Source: Antedon mediterranea (taxonomy: Eukaryota > Echinodermata > Crinoidea > Comatulida > Antedonidae). Taken from it: a stretch of 64,000 bases of DNA. Numbering within the stretch: position 1 is the first letter of the stretch; each line of letters begins with the position of its first letter. Location of the stretch: assembly GCF_964355755.1 (NCBI RefSeq), contig NC_092680.1, positions 3,201,001-3,265,000 of the forward strand, in the 5' to 3' direction. The notes below the pieces were generated by a model. The model made no database searches. It had not been told where the DNA came from and saw only the letters and a list, made by a program, of their open reading frames with translations. Position numbers and translations under genes: made by a program. This document shows, piece after piece, positions 10,785 through 24,256 of the stretch.

Positions 10785-13611
10785 AAACAAATATTAAAGC
10801 CTGAAATATAAGCTTGAATGACGAAAACTAACGAACATGCAAAAATATACGTTCGTTGCCTTCAAATGTGTTTGAAGAAATCACTATTGTTAACATAGGT
10901 TAAATGAAGATAACATATAGAAACAACTTTGACATTCCACATTTACTAAAATTGCTTTTGTTATGTGAGAGTATACCGGTACTAAACAAATAATTTTGGT
11001 TTGTATATACTGTACTAATATTATAAGTAGTTAAATAAAGAATATACATTATAAAATGTTAGTTATCCCCCTTTGTACATGTAAATTCTGTACATTAAAA
11101 TAAATGAAAATATCACCGATTTTAAGAAATTCTCAAATTTTATTATTAATTTTTTTTTTTGTTAATTGATATTTTCCTAATAACTTTTCCAAATAATTAT
11201 GTTTCTTTTTCTCTCTCTGTTATATAAAATATTCAACTCTACTCCCTCAAAAAAAATGTTTACCTAATAGATAGAACGAACTTAAGGGTATGTTCAGACT
11301 CACGGCGTTAAGGTGGTGTTATGTAAGCGGCGTACATATGTTTGTGTCTGAACTAGAACCCGTGTACAAAACAAGGACAGACAAAACCTACAAAGTTTAT
11401 CTTTGGTTGCCATGGCTTTAGTTAGTTTAGAGTTCAGTAGCTTTTATTTGGTTATTAGTGTTATCTTACCATCCATTAGGCCCAGTTACCAAAACAGTGA
11501 ACGTTACAAACTGATTGGAATGACCATTGAATAAATAAAGTATTATTTATTTAGGATCGAAAGGGGTCAATTATATTTATCAAAAGGACCAGTAAGCCTA
11601 CCGGTATAACCTATACATTTAAAACAATAATACAATATTGATGCAAGGAAATTATAAAGTATTATCGTTCCTATTCTTAATTGGATGATTTCGTATCACA
11701 TGCCATGCATTATTTAGGTACATTGCACGCTAATGTACCCGATTGACTCGATCAAATGTTTGGATAGGCTGGTGAATAATTCGTGATCCAAAACCAACAT
11801 GAACTCTATTACGCAGAAAAACATCAGTGCGCCTTTTTCACATGGTCAGCATTTGATACAATATACCAGGGAGATGTAAAATAAATGTATGGTATTTAAT
11901 TTACATCTTCTTGAATATACAGGATACAATGGAATCGGCGAAATAATCAGTCGTTAAATAGAGTGATATGTTCCTATTCAATGCGTCTTCCTCGTTGCAT
12001 TGAATAGTCAATCTTTCCAATCATGAACGTATTTCTCTCTAAATAAATTTACCTCCATGATGTAATGTAATTATGTCATGTGTCATTATTTTTTGGAGTT
12101 AATTTCACTTCCAAGAAGGAAAAAAAGATGTTAGTAGAGGTATTGTAAGACTGTTTAAAGTTGTTATTTTGTTTGATGTTTTTATTCGTGTCTATTTTAA
12201 TTGTTATTTTATATATTTGTTCTCTCATAAAGCTTGGTTCCCACTAGAACGTAACGCAAGGACGTAAACGCAACGCAAGCGTTTTAACCAATGGCAAGCG
12301 GAGTTATAGACAGTTAGCAATCACAAGCGAATAAGCCATCGCTTGTAAAGCGTGGTTCCCACTAGAACGTAACGCAAGGACGTAAACGCAACGCAAGCGT
12401 TTTAACCAATGACAAGCGGAGTTATAGACAGTTAGCAATCACAAGCGAATAAGCCATCGCTTGTAAAGCGTGGTTCCCACTAGAACGTAACGCAAGGACG
12501 TAAACGCAACGCAAGCGTTTTAACCAATGACAAGCGGAGTTATAGACAGTTAGCAATCACAAGCGAATAAGCCATCGCTTGTAAAGCGTGGTTCCCACTA
12601 GAACGTAACGCAAGGACGTAAACGCAACGCAAGCGTTTTAACCAATGACAAGTGAAGTTATAGACAGTTAGCAATCACAAGCGAATAAGCCATCGCTTGT
12701 GATTGGTCAATTCACTTCTTGCGTTGCGTTACGTCCTTGCGTTGCGTCGCTAGTGGGAACCACGCTTGAGCCAGGCTTGGCTAGTCTTGTAAACAAGAAT
12801 GTGAATAAGTAAATAAATAAATGAATAAAATATAAACAAAATGTCAAACTAATGGAAAAATCATTATATGACTAACAGTTGCTGAATCCAAATAGAGATT
12901 AAAAAAAAAGTAAGATAAGCACGATAACATGTTAAAACAAACATAAAAATAATTGTTTGTCGAAAAGATTACGTTTACATATCAAGTAATTTTAATGATT
13001 ATTACAATATTATTGTTGCCAAGTAGCTTGACTATGTGTGACTTATAGGTGGACAAGGACGACGTCACCTACGTTAGTCGCTTAATACAGTAGATTACTT
13101 AAAACTATCTCAATCTGATTGGCAAGTCACTGAATAAACTATATCTTACCGTTTGCGAAATAATACTTTTTTGGCAGGTCTAACGCAGACAGGTTAAAGT
13201 AAAGGTAAGACCTTTCAATCATTATGATCCATAATTCCTAATTTATAGCAAAACCTTATTGTTATACATTATGCATGATTTGCCATAACTAAAATAATGT
13301 AGAGTTTGAAGAACTATTACAAATAAAACCTTTGTATAATTTGTAGTTCTATATGTTTGAAGCCTACATTCGTAAGATATGGTAGTTTTCCTTTAGATAG
13401 ACATTCGTATTACTGTATATCCAATATTATTAAAAATAATAACGGTAACTTTTCTTTATAGAGTTTGTGCTAAAAGAGACGTGGATAATACATGTAAAGT
13501 TTTGCAATAACGCAGTTATGGAAAATGTGACATATATTATGTTTCTATGATATAATCCAAGGTTTTGAAAATGATTACAATGAAAATAAGGAGATATCAT
13601 AATCATACTAA
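10785..13611. other. intergenic spacer
   Basis: Holds the 3' UTR of the stalk-only gene, a family A palindrome array (12231-12769) and otherwise AT-rich sequence with no coding signal I can support. A likely 5' UTR for the large receptor lies just upstream of 13612. Confidence 0.6.
12231..12769. repeat. family A MITE-like palindrome with an internally amplified 118-bp unit
   Basis: Starts AGCTTGGTTCCCACTAG and ends in the inverse CTAGTGGGAACCACGCTT. The left-hand part (about 118 bp, including GGACGTAAACGCAACGC and a CTTGT/ACAAG stem) is repeated four times in near-identical tandem before one right-hand arm. Unamplified copies are at 16352-16533 and 34654-34833. Confidence 0.9.
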
Positions 13612-16600
13612 ATGTTCGTAATCGAGATGGAAAATACGTTAGTCGTGATTTTGAGTATTTCTTTACTATTCTGTGCTCATAAATCTGAAGGTACGTAAAT
13701 TCGTTTCTCATCTTGTCTTTAATCGTGAACAGGGACTTTTTTTTTTTAAAGTTTTTCTTATGATAAACAATGGCTTGGAGATTTGAATCATTACATTAAA
13801 ATATGTCTTATTTGAGATTATAACTGTTATTAATAATTAAAGAGAAACGTTGAAAGTTATCATATCGTTAAAGATTTTTTCTTGCTGTTTATTTTAATAT
13901 AGGAAAATGTTCTGCACCACCGCCATTTGTCGCCAATTCCAAGTTTACCACCAGCGGCGTAGAAGAAGGCGATAATGCTATCTACACTTGCGAGACCGGA
14001 TATCAGTCACAAGGCCCGCAAGATTACGTTGTGAAGTTCTGTCAATTTGGTACTTGGCAAGGCCTAGATATTGACTGTCAATGTTAGTACAAATAACGTT
14101 AAATAATAGGCATAATACACAAAAACAAGTTAGCATCAACTGTTTAGCAACGTCAATATAATATACACTAGTGGGGAAATAGCTGTGGTCATCATGTTAC
14201 AAAGTGAGTTAAGAGTTGGTAAAACAATGTATAGATTCTCTGATAACTTAACCATATAAACTCTTAGAAAGTATAGGAAGCCTTTGCCATTTTTGTCCTG
14301 ACTGTATGTATCATTTTCCAATATCAAAATAAGTTTTCATTCTCTTCTTCACGTGTATTTGGAACTCAAAATTACCTCTTAAAACAGTTGGCTTACGGCT
14401 TGTTAGTATCAGAAAACAAGATTATTATCAATGGTACTTGTGTACAACACTGGCTTGACCTAAATGTTATGAATAATAATATGTTGATACAAACACAAAC
14501 TCTACATAAACGTTATGATATCGAATAGTGGTAATTGGTATGCTTGTCGTTGACTTATTATTTATTTATTTTATTTTATTTTATGTCTTTAGGCAATGTG
14601 GCCAAGGATTACCAATAGTGAATTAATCACTGTCCTATAAGATAGGTGGTAATCCCCCTGATACAGGGGCTATTGTGTGAACCAGTTCACCGGGGTAACC
14701 CCCTACTCTTTTTCGAATAATGAACTGGGTTCTTTAAAGTACACACAGGTTATAACTGTGTACACTGGACCTACGGTTTATAGTCCTTATCCGAGAAGAC
14801 TTGTTCCACCACCAGAACTAGGAGCGAGTCGGCCTCGAACCATTGCCGATGTTGTTGTTGGCTCTTTAGGTACGGTAAACGGCGCCCCTGCCTTAACCGC
14901 TCGGCCATATATGATTCTAAATAGAATGTTTATCACGTTATTTGCTTTCTGATTAGGCATCATAAAAATGATATTGAACTCTGTACAAAATTATTATATC
15001 AGATAGTTACCTTTGCACAAAGTAACAATAATCTTATCTTATGTGTATATAGCAACAATTTTCAGAATTTAGCAAGATATACCGATAATTTGTTCTTATT
15101 GTCTAGTAATCATATTACTTTTTTTTTAAAACTATAGTTGTATTATATTTTGTACATTACACATAGTTTTGAAGTGTCCTGCTCCAACAACGCCAGCTTT
15201 TGGAGATATTATTTATAGCGGTGGTACCGGTAACCATTATTACATGTCGACTGTGTCGTACAAATGCGAGACAGGGTTACAGATGAAAGGTCACACAAGC
15301 CCAAGAAGTTGTAGTATAGATGGAACATGGACTTACTCCGTTCCATATTGTGATGGTTAGTGTACTGCAAAAAATATTATTACTACTATTTCTATAATAA
15401 TGTACTATATTTTCTCTTTTACGTGACCAACAAATGTGATGTGCCCATATATGGACATGATGATGTCATATCACTACCATATTTGAGCACATAACACTTT
15501 GCTATATACGGTACTTTCTATTGTCAATTATATTGAAATAAAAGTCTAAATAACCTGATTTTTTATCTCAAGAATTACAGCTCTGTATGAACAATTAGAT
15601 CTCATTTACATATCTTGCAGGTGGTATTTGCAACACTCCCAGTGAATTCTTTTCCAGCCAGTACTGTTACGATGTAAAGACGGACACGAAGACATGGACT
15701 GAGGCTAGTAAGAGTTGTAGTTCCTCTACAGGAACAAGTAACCTTGCCTATATTAGTGATGTCAAGTCACAGAAAGATATTTCAAATATACTTACAAGTC
15801 GTGGAAATCACAACTACTGGATAGGATTGTACGAAGTTTTGCAATGGTATTGGAAAGAAAGTAAGTCTATTTTTAACATGTATCGTTGTTAATATATTTA
15901 TATTACGTGGTACATTACACGTTCAGGTTTGTGTACCTTATTTTAGAATGCTGTCCAGAGAAGTAATCGACTATAACATGTATTTTATAAATCATATTTA
16001 ACCAGGCAGCTAACTAACTAATCTATTTTCAATTTTGTTCAGGTAATGTTCCTATGACTTACACTAACTGGGAAAGTGGATCAGATGTTAATAAGGAATC
16101 TTCCTGTTTTCTTAAGCGATCTACAGCTGAATGGTCAAGCAAGGAGTCAGGTGCTAAAATGGGATATATTTGCCAGTTTGGTTAGTTCATTTGACAATAC
16201 TATCTATTGAACTGCATTTCATCCTCCAACTAACAACAATATGGTCTGAATTGCTGGTTTGGTATTTATTACAAAACACCGGCTAAAAATAAGACAATGC
16301 CTATTGGCAAGTTTTAATTATGTATCTCCAAAAAACTCCAGAAGGTTTCTTAAGCTTGGTTCCCACTAGAACGTAACGCAAGGACGTAAACGCAACGCAA
16401 GCGTTTTAACCAATGACAAGCGAAGTTATAGACAGTTAGAAATCACAAGCGAATAAGCCATCGCTTGTGATTGGTCAATTCACTTGCGTTGCGTTACGTC
16501 CTTGCGTTGCGTCGCTAGTGGGAACTACGCTTTAGTAGGCATAATACATGTGAAGAGATATGATGAAGTTATTGACTTATCATTGATTTATAAAGAAAGA

Positions 16601-19600
16601 GTTCAAAAATTAGTTCTTTATTAATAATTATTTCTGGTCTAATGGTCATATTTACGGAATATCAACGAAAAAAATTGTCATCGAACGTCTTGATCTCAAT
16701 CAAATACTGTAGGTATAATTTTATTGCAATTACTGAATACTCTAAAAATAATACATTGACATAATATATATAAAATTGTATCACTAATTCTTATATATCT
16801 TTGCTACATCATACCATAGTAAAGCAAGTGTTATTTTCACAGATGACAAATGTCCTAAGCATTTTAGTGCAGATGGAGGCTTTTTTGAATATGATACTGT
16901 AACAATTGATGGTAACACATACTGTTTTGTATTCAATCCATCCGCATCTCAAAACTGGGACGGAGCAAGAGATAGATGTAGGTTTCACTATTATGACCAA
17001 AATGGAAGAAAAACAATGCCAGGGCGTCTTGCTGAAATAACCGATGGCATTACACAGATGTATATCGCGAGTTTGATTACGTCACCATCCAAACCAGAAC
17101 TAAAAGCTGACGATGATTACTGGATTGGGGCTCAACAGTTGAACAGCAATCCACGCTTATGGAAATGGACAAACGGTCGGTAGAATTTTATTTTTATGCA
17201 CAATTGAATTATCACTGTGTAATCCATATCAATGTATATTATATATTGGTTTAGCCGTTTTGGATTTGTTTTTTATATTTAAATCATAATTAAATAAACA
17301 TAATTATAAATGTCTGTTTCTAATCATAATTGTTTGATGTATGATTATGATTATGTTATGTTTTGTTCAATATTGTTTGTTATAGGTTTTAATTTGACAT
17401 ACTCATCTTGGGATAGTAGTGAACCGAGTAGTGTTGGAGAAAATTGTGTTAATATGTTACAAGCCCATGGGTACGACTGGAACGACGACGGCTGTGATTC
17501 GAAGTCTAGATACATTTGTAGCAACGGTAAATTCTTCATTTTACAGATCTGTATGACACCATAAAGTTCATACCTCAATTAATCACAACCAATATATAAC
17601 AAATACATTATAAAAAGTGTAAATTGTAGTTATTTAGATAACATTTCTATTTATGACTTCAGAACCTAAGTATAAAACAGAAGACTTTTGTGGCTTTCCT
17701 GGTGGTATACCAAATGGAGTAGTGAGTTCAAACCAATCGCGGTACGACATAGGAGACATTGTTGTCTACACGTGTATAACTGGTTACTCCATCGCTGGTA
17801 CGTCTTCTCTTGAATGTGTTGGACCAGAAGGAAAGTGGCTTGGAAACCAACCGATATGTATTGGTAATAGATGCATTTTCATCATTCTTTTTGATATTTG
17901 AATAAATGAACTGAATTTAATTGAATTTTGCTGATAATGGTTAAAAATTCATTCAAACTTAGGCCTAATCTTTATATTACATACATATACATTTTGATGT
18001 GCTCTAAACTGCTTTGAAGGTAATTTGGAAAGGCCCGACCAGTTGCAAAAAATAGTTACGGTATGAGTGGTGATGCTAAAAAACCTTCTACTTATACCCT
18101 AACAATTTTCCAAATTAGCCCAGTGTGTCGTTTAGGCTTCACGACACCAATATGTGTCATCGCTGGCTTCTACACAAAACATAATCTATTGCTTTTTGAG
18201 TTATTAAAGATTTAATTGTATTTATATCCGATTTCCATTCTATATTTTAGCGGTAAATTGTTCATCGACACCGCCTGATGTTCCATCTGCGTTGTACACC
18301 GTTGTGTCATTTTCATACCGCGGTATCGCCATCTTTGAGTGTAATAATAATTTTCAGATGATTGGTTACGGTGTGGTAACGTGTCTGTCGAATGCAACAT
18401 GGAGTCAGCCAACTTTTTTCTGTCAACGTAAGTTGTATTTTGTTAACATAATGCAATGATAATTATTGCGTGGTGGAGACACGACCCATTAAACAAAATT
18501 GTAACATAACTTATAATAAATTCAATACAGAGCTGACAATGCCAATGTTTTTAACCAAAATACTATTAATCGTATTTTTGTTATACAGTATTATATATTC
18601 TGGATTACATAACCACTAGTGATTGCACATGATAGTAAGGTGATAATGAATGACAGCTATTACTAAACAAATACCATGTAACTAAGGTTTGTGTTTGTTC
18701 TTCTTAACAGCAATTTCAACTTCAGCACAAACAACACTATCATTGTTAACCAGTGTAAAGACGTTGGACATTAGTTTAACACCTGTGAATGTTATAACAC
18801 TCGAAGATACAACTCAATATCTATCTACTGAATATACACATAGTGCGTCACTTCCTAAAAATTCATCTCCGTATAGTATAAACACTGTCTACACGGACGT
18901 TGGGTCTACCAACATTCATAAGTCCCAATCACCAAGGCAAGAAGTTACATCTAACAAAATGTCCACAACGGATTTACAAACTGTATTTTCAAAAACACAA
19001 GATCCACAGTCGACAACATCTCAGCAAACTGTAGAGGAAACATCACCACAACAATTGATATCGTCCAATATTCCTCTGTCAAGTCAACCAATAAAGTCAA
19101 CAACCGATACTTCTTCTAGAACTATGTTTTCCACAACATCTAAGCAAACAGTAAAAGAAACATCACCAGAACAATTAATATCGTCTACCAATCCTCTGTC
19201 AAGTCAACCAATAGAGTCGACAACCGATACTTCTTTGCGAACTATGTTTTCCACAACATCTCAGCAAACAGTAAAAGAAACATCACCAGAACAATTAATA
19301 TCATCTACCAATCCTCTGTCAAGGCAACCAATAGAGTCGACAACCGATACTTCTTTGCGAACTATGTTTTCCACAACATCACAGCAAAAAGAAACATCAC
19401 CAGAACAATTAATATCGTCTACCAATCCTCTGTCAAGGCAACCAATAGAGTCGACAACCGATACTTCTTTGCGAACTATGTTTTCCACAACATCTCAGCA
19501 AACAGTAAAAGAAACATCACCAGAACAATTAATATCGTCTACCAATCCTCTGTCAAGTCAACCAATAGAGTCGACAACCGATACTTCTTCTAGAACTATG

Positions 19601-22600
19601 TTTTCCACAACATCTAAGCAAACAGTAAAAGAAACATCACCAGAACAATTAATATCGTCTACCAATCCTCTGTCAAGTCAACCAATAGAGTCGACAACCG
19701 ATACTTCTTTGCGAACTATGTTTTCCACAACATCTCAGCAAACAGTAAAAGAAACATCACCAGAACAATTAATATCGTCTACCAATCCTCTGTCAAGGCA
19801 ACCAATAGAGTCGACAACCGATACTTCTTTGCGAACTATGTTTTCCACAACATCACAGCAAAAAGAAACATCACCAGAACAATTAATATCGTCTACCAAT
19901 CCTCTGTCAAGGCAACCAATAGAGTCGACAACCGATACTTCTTTGCGAACTATGTTTTCCACAACATCTCAGCAAACAGTAAAAGAAACATCACCAGAAC
20001 AATTAATATCGTCTACCAATCCTCTGTCAAGGCAACCAATAGAGTCGACAACCGATACTTCTTTGCGAACTATGTTTTCCACAACATCTCAGCAAACAGT
20101 AAAAGAAACATCACCAGAACAATTAATGTCGTCTACCAATCCTCTGTCAAGGCAACCAATAGAGTCGACAACCGATACTTCTTTGCGAACTATGTTTTCC
20201 ACAACATCTCAGCAAACAGTAAAAGAAACATCACCAGAACAATTAATATCGTCCAAGAATCCTCTGTCAAATCAACCAATAGAGTCGACAACCGATTCTT
20301 CTTATAGAACTACACTTCCCTCAACATCTAAGCAAACAGTAAAAGAAACATCACCAAAACAATTAATATCGTCGACAAATCCTCTGTCAAATCAACCAAT
20401 AGAGTCGACAATAGATACGTCTTCTAGAACTATGTCTTCCACAATATCTCACCAAACATCACCAGAACAATTGATGTCTTCTATAAATCCTGTGTCAAGT
20501 CAACCAATAGAATCGACAACCGATGCTTCTTCTAGAACTATGTTTTCCACGACATCTCAGAAAACAGTAAAAGAAACATCACCAGAACAATTAATATCAT
20601 CTACCAATCCTCTGTCAAGTCAACCAATAGTGTCAACAACCGATACTTCTTCTAGAACTGCAATTTCTTCAATATCTCAGCAAGAAGAAACATCACCGGA
20701 ACTAATGATATCGTCTAGGAATCCTCCTCAACCTATTGAGTTAACAACTGATCATTTTTCTAGAGCTGCTACAACGAAAGCTGATGATACCCATAGAACA
20801 AGGAAACTATTTCTATCAACTTTAACAACTACTGTACAGGGGGAAACATCGAACAGTGGTTTTACCTCTGTTTCTTCAGGAACGGAAGCTGGTAATACCC
20901 ATAGTACAAGGAAACTATTTTTATCAACTTTAACAACTACTGTATATGGAAAAACATCGAACAGTGGTTTTACCTCTGTTTCTTCAGGAACGGAAGCTGG
21001 TAATATCCATAGTACAAGGAAATTATTTTTATCAACTTTAACAACTACTGCAGTACAGGGGGAAACATCGAACAGTGGTTTTACCTCTGTTTCTTCAGGA
21101 ACGGAAGCTGGTAATACCCATAGTACAAGGAAACTATTTTTATCAACTTTAACAACTACTGTACATGGAAAAACATCGAACAGTGGTTTTACCTCTGTTT
21201 CTTCGGAGACGGAAGCTGATTATACTCATAGTACAAACCTTGTGCACACGACGAACCCATTTTTACCAGTGTCAAAACCTACTGTAGACGAGACAACGAC
21301 GATCGGTGGTTTTACGTTATCGGTCAGTGATGTCAACACTCACAGTACAAAAAGCAAAGAAAATACTATATTTACTACCACGACTCCAGATTATTTGAAA
21401 CATAATGATTTGACAGGTTTGTTTACTTCACAATTGTTTATATCAAATGTAAGTTGTAAAGATGGAGAATCTAAGTTCAAGATAATTCTTAACCGATTTT
21501 GCACATTCCAACATTTAACGTCACGCATTTGATTATTCTTATCATTATTTTTCGGCGGTTTAGATTTGATTTCTTTATCTTTTATTTGTTTTTTTTTTTT
21601 TCAGCATTGTTTGTAATGTTTGGTGGCATATTAATTCTTAATCTGTTCCTTTTATTGTTGTTAATTGGCATGATTAATAAATCTGGGTAAGTACTGTTTT
21701 GTTAATGATGACGCAATGATTACACTACTTATACACTACTTATTAACCACTTATACACTACTTATACACTACCTATACACTACCTATACACTACTTATAC
21801 ACTACCTATACACTACTTATACACTACCTATACACTACTTATACACTACCTATACACTACTTATACACTACCTATACACTACTTATACACTACCTATACA
21901 CTACTTATACACTACCTATACACTACTTATACACTACTTATTCACCACTTATACACTACCTATACACTACTTATACACTACCTATACACTACTTATACTA
22001 TTAATTCTCAATCCCAGTAATAGTAGATTTTGTTTGGTATCTACATATCTACTAAGTATTCTACAGTATCGTACCATTCAGTCAAACAGCTAGCTTGCAG
22101 AAAAGCGTCGACATAACTGTCTTGATAATGAGGTACTTTTATATACACTGTGCACGGTGTCAGGAGACGCTACAGTAGACCTTGTGGGACGAACGTTACC
22201 GTCAACAGACATGATATTACAGAAAGTTTATTGACGATACATGATACCGTACGTGTATCGCATATAAATAATGGCTGTGGATGGGTGGTAAGCATTATTA
22301 CAAACACATTTACAGTAACAACAATAAACGCGTATTGTCATTTATTCGATTAGTGATTAGCGATCACACTGAAGATAGATAATTTACATGATTGGAGAGT
22401 TTTTATTTTCTTGACACAATACTAATGGACTATGATGTACTTTTTAGACATAGGGTTGTTCCAGTAAATACTGATTCAAATCCATTCGACCCTATCAAGG
22501 TCGTCAGCGCTTCTGTAGAAGAAGAACATACTTCGAAAGTAACAACTGCCGAAGAGAGCACACTTACTATTGAAACGAATGGAATATGGCTGAGAGAATA

Positions 22601-22658
22601 TGATCGAAAGGTTATCAGAGACCCATGGAAGCCAATATATGAAGAAAACTTCTTTTGA
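13612..22658 (+). CDS. sushi/C-type lectin/mucin single-pass receptor, complete
   Basis: Twelve exons: 13612-13690, 13903-14082, 15167-15355, 15621-15860, 16043-16180, 16843-17175, 17386-17526, 17663-17863, 18251-18427, 18711-21416, 21605-21686, 22448-22658. Their sum (4677 nt) is one open frame of 1558 residues. Order: signal peptide (start at 13612 or, giving a better signal, Met at 13627), two sushi domains, two C-type lectin domains (WIGL..CQF; WIGA..SEPS..WND..RYICS), two sushi domains, a 900-residue Thr/Ser/Pro mucin stalk, a Leu-rich TM helix, and a tail of about 75 residues ending PIYEENFF. Lectin domain 2 keeps WND but has EPS rather than EPN/QPD. The family resembles selectin-like or innate recognition receptors; function is inferred. 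Unlike the other two paralogues, the TM and tail exons are of a different type. AATAAA at about 22721. Confidence 0.88.
14585..14910 (-). mobile_element. composite SINE: family A head/body with family B-like tail segment
   Basis: About 14676-14910 matches family A in reverse orientation (CACCGGGGTAACCCCC, GGACCTACGGTTTATAGTCC, degenerate B box, CTCGGCCA). The adjoining 14585-14660 stretch resembles the tail of the family B copy at 59440-59500 (CAATGTGGCCAAGGATTACC versus CAAATTGCCAAGGATAACC). It lies in intron 2 of the large receptor. Confidence 0.7.
16352..16533. repeat. family A MITE-like palindrome, full single copy
   Basis: Reads AGCTTGGTTCCCACTAG.. to ..CTAGTGGGAACTACGCTT, with internal inverted arms GAACGTAACGCAAGGACGT / ACGTCCTTGCGTTGCGT and a central hairpin around ACAAGCGAATAAGCCATCGCTTGT. 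It lies in the intron between the two lectin domains of the large receptor. Confidence 0.85.
19021..20720 (+). repeat. coding VNTR, 40-residue (120-bp) mucin repeat with higher-order structure
   Basis: About 14 units of the type TTSQQTVKETSPEQLISS.., running on through NPLS.QPIESTTDTS. Variant units lack two residues (QQKETSPEQ, 114 bp). A four-unit block of 474 bp is repeated almost exactly (19261.. and 19735..). Units drift toward the 3' end. The product is an O-glycosylation-prone rod holding the lectin/sushi head away from the membrane. Confidence 0.92.
20785..21230 (+). repeat. second coding repeat, ~36-residue unit, four copies
   Basis: Immediately after the first VNTR the same exon holds four copies of a different unit (HSTRKLFLSTLTTTV, then SNSGFTSVSSGTEAG). 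Copies alternate between a QGET and a GKT variant, suggesting two-unit duplication. Confidence 0.88.
21722..22000. repeat. intronic minisatellite, 12/24-bp
   Basis: Alternating TATACACTACTT and TATACACTACCT dodecamers, so the true period is often 24 bp, in the last intron of the large receptor. There are no spacers, so it is not a CRISPR-type array. Translated ORFs across it are artefacts. Confidence 0.92.
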
Positions 22659-24256
22659 AAAGGATGTTCACAATTACGAAATCAATGTTAGATGAGCCGT
22701 ATATATATATTTTATTGTTTAATAAATACACTTTTATAACAGTGACCAAAAACGATAAAACACATTACGCACAATTTAATAACACCAAGTAACACAAATT
22801 ATAAATAAAACAAATGAAAAGCACTGTGTAAAATATTACTGAAAATGTAGTAAAACTGGCCCGTACTCAATGAATTATGTTAAAGATGTATTTCCCCCAT
22901 AAAACATGAAAAATAAAGATTAATAAAATCAGACTTTAAATAGGCCATTTCGCAGTTGTAATAAAGTTATTCATTTCTGTAAAAAAAAACAAACAAACAA
23001 AAATGATTTCACTTATAAAAAGAACAACGAAACGGTACTTTTAACAAAAACCTATTATCTGACAATTTAAGACCCTAAGTATCCTTTGCTTTAAATATAT
23101 ATCTCTTTAACGTTAACTTGGTAAGATTAACACTAACAGACTAGATTAACACTAACAGACTAGATTAACACTAACAGACTAGGTTAAATACAAAACTAAC
23201 TAATAAAATTTACACGCACACATACGTGTAAGATAAAGTACGTACGGAATACTTACTTATTGGGTTTTATTTGTTACCGTAATTCTTTTTTCTTATTATA
23301 ATTAACCATAGAACGTACATGTCTTTCTTTCTTTCTTTTTTTTATTCAATTGTTCACACTTCCAAAACAAAAATACAAGTTATGTGAAACAATGATAACA
23401 GGTATCATAGTAATAAACAATAAGGTAATCAAACTAATTTAAACAAAATATATAGAGATACTTGTACTTTAAAAAAACAAAGAAGTGTGAAAGGAGGTCA
23501 AATAAATAAGTATGATACTTTAAGCTTGACCCCCTAACAAGACTGCAGGTTACGGTACATGACAAAAAACAGCACATGTAACAGAACATTTAAGAAAATG
23601 AATGACTTTATTTTTTTTTAAAGTAATACATTTGCATTATTTTTACAAAACATCAATGATATTACGTGTCTTGAAATATAGAATGTAATCTGAGTACTAA
23701 ACTGACATTAAATTATGAGTTGTGTGCTACCAAGTAATATAGGAATGAAGCAGTAGTTTTCTATTATAACATTATACAAGTATTGCCATCGTCTACTATT
23801 ATAAGGTTTGCATGGTAGCTTTGTGTACACTGCCCAAATATGGTGGTGATATGACATCATCATGTCCATATATGGGCACATGACATGTTTTTGTCACATA
23901 AAGTTTGATAGTGTAGACAGAGGTTAACACAGCTTATAAGACGTATTGTATTCATTGATCACATGATTCACTATTGCGTTTATCTCTAGGCCTACTCGGT
24001 GTCGTTTCTTATATTATTTCTGAATAACTTAATTATGCGGTGTTCTCTATGAATAATTTAGGCCTACAGTAAGTCTAAGGAAGATACAAAGTTACACGTG
24101 TAATTTCCGGATTTAAAAGTAGTAAAAAAGTCACTGAAGAAACAAATGAGAATCTCTGTAAGTTCGTAAACTCCAACTTTCATCCTATTTTATTTATTTA
24201 TTTCTATTGACATTCAGGAACTTTGCACCATAGTACTATTTTCTCTACAACGCATA
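22659..24256. other. intergenic spacer between receptor and convergent GPCR
   Basis: Contains the polyadenylation signal of the plus-strand receptor (about 22721), a family C palindrome fragment (22878-23100), a 19-bp tandem repeat (GATTAACACTAACAGACTA, three to four copies, 23128-23185), a family B palindrome (23825-23926) and the 3' UTR of the minus-strand GPCR. No coding signal seen. Confidence 0.65.

Noticed and set aside
19261-19962. Two identical 75-residue minus-strand ORFs
   Set aside because: They are antisense shadows of the coding VNTR; their identity merely reflects the 474-bp block duplication.
21722-22000. CRISPR-like array
   Set aside because: Direct tandem repeats with no unique spacers in a eukaryotic intron.
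21716-22093. 125-residue plus-strand ORF
   Set aside because: Translation of a 12/24-bp intronic minisatellite; periodic residues only.
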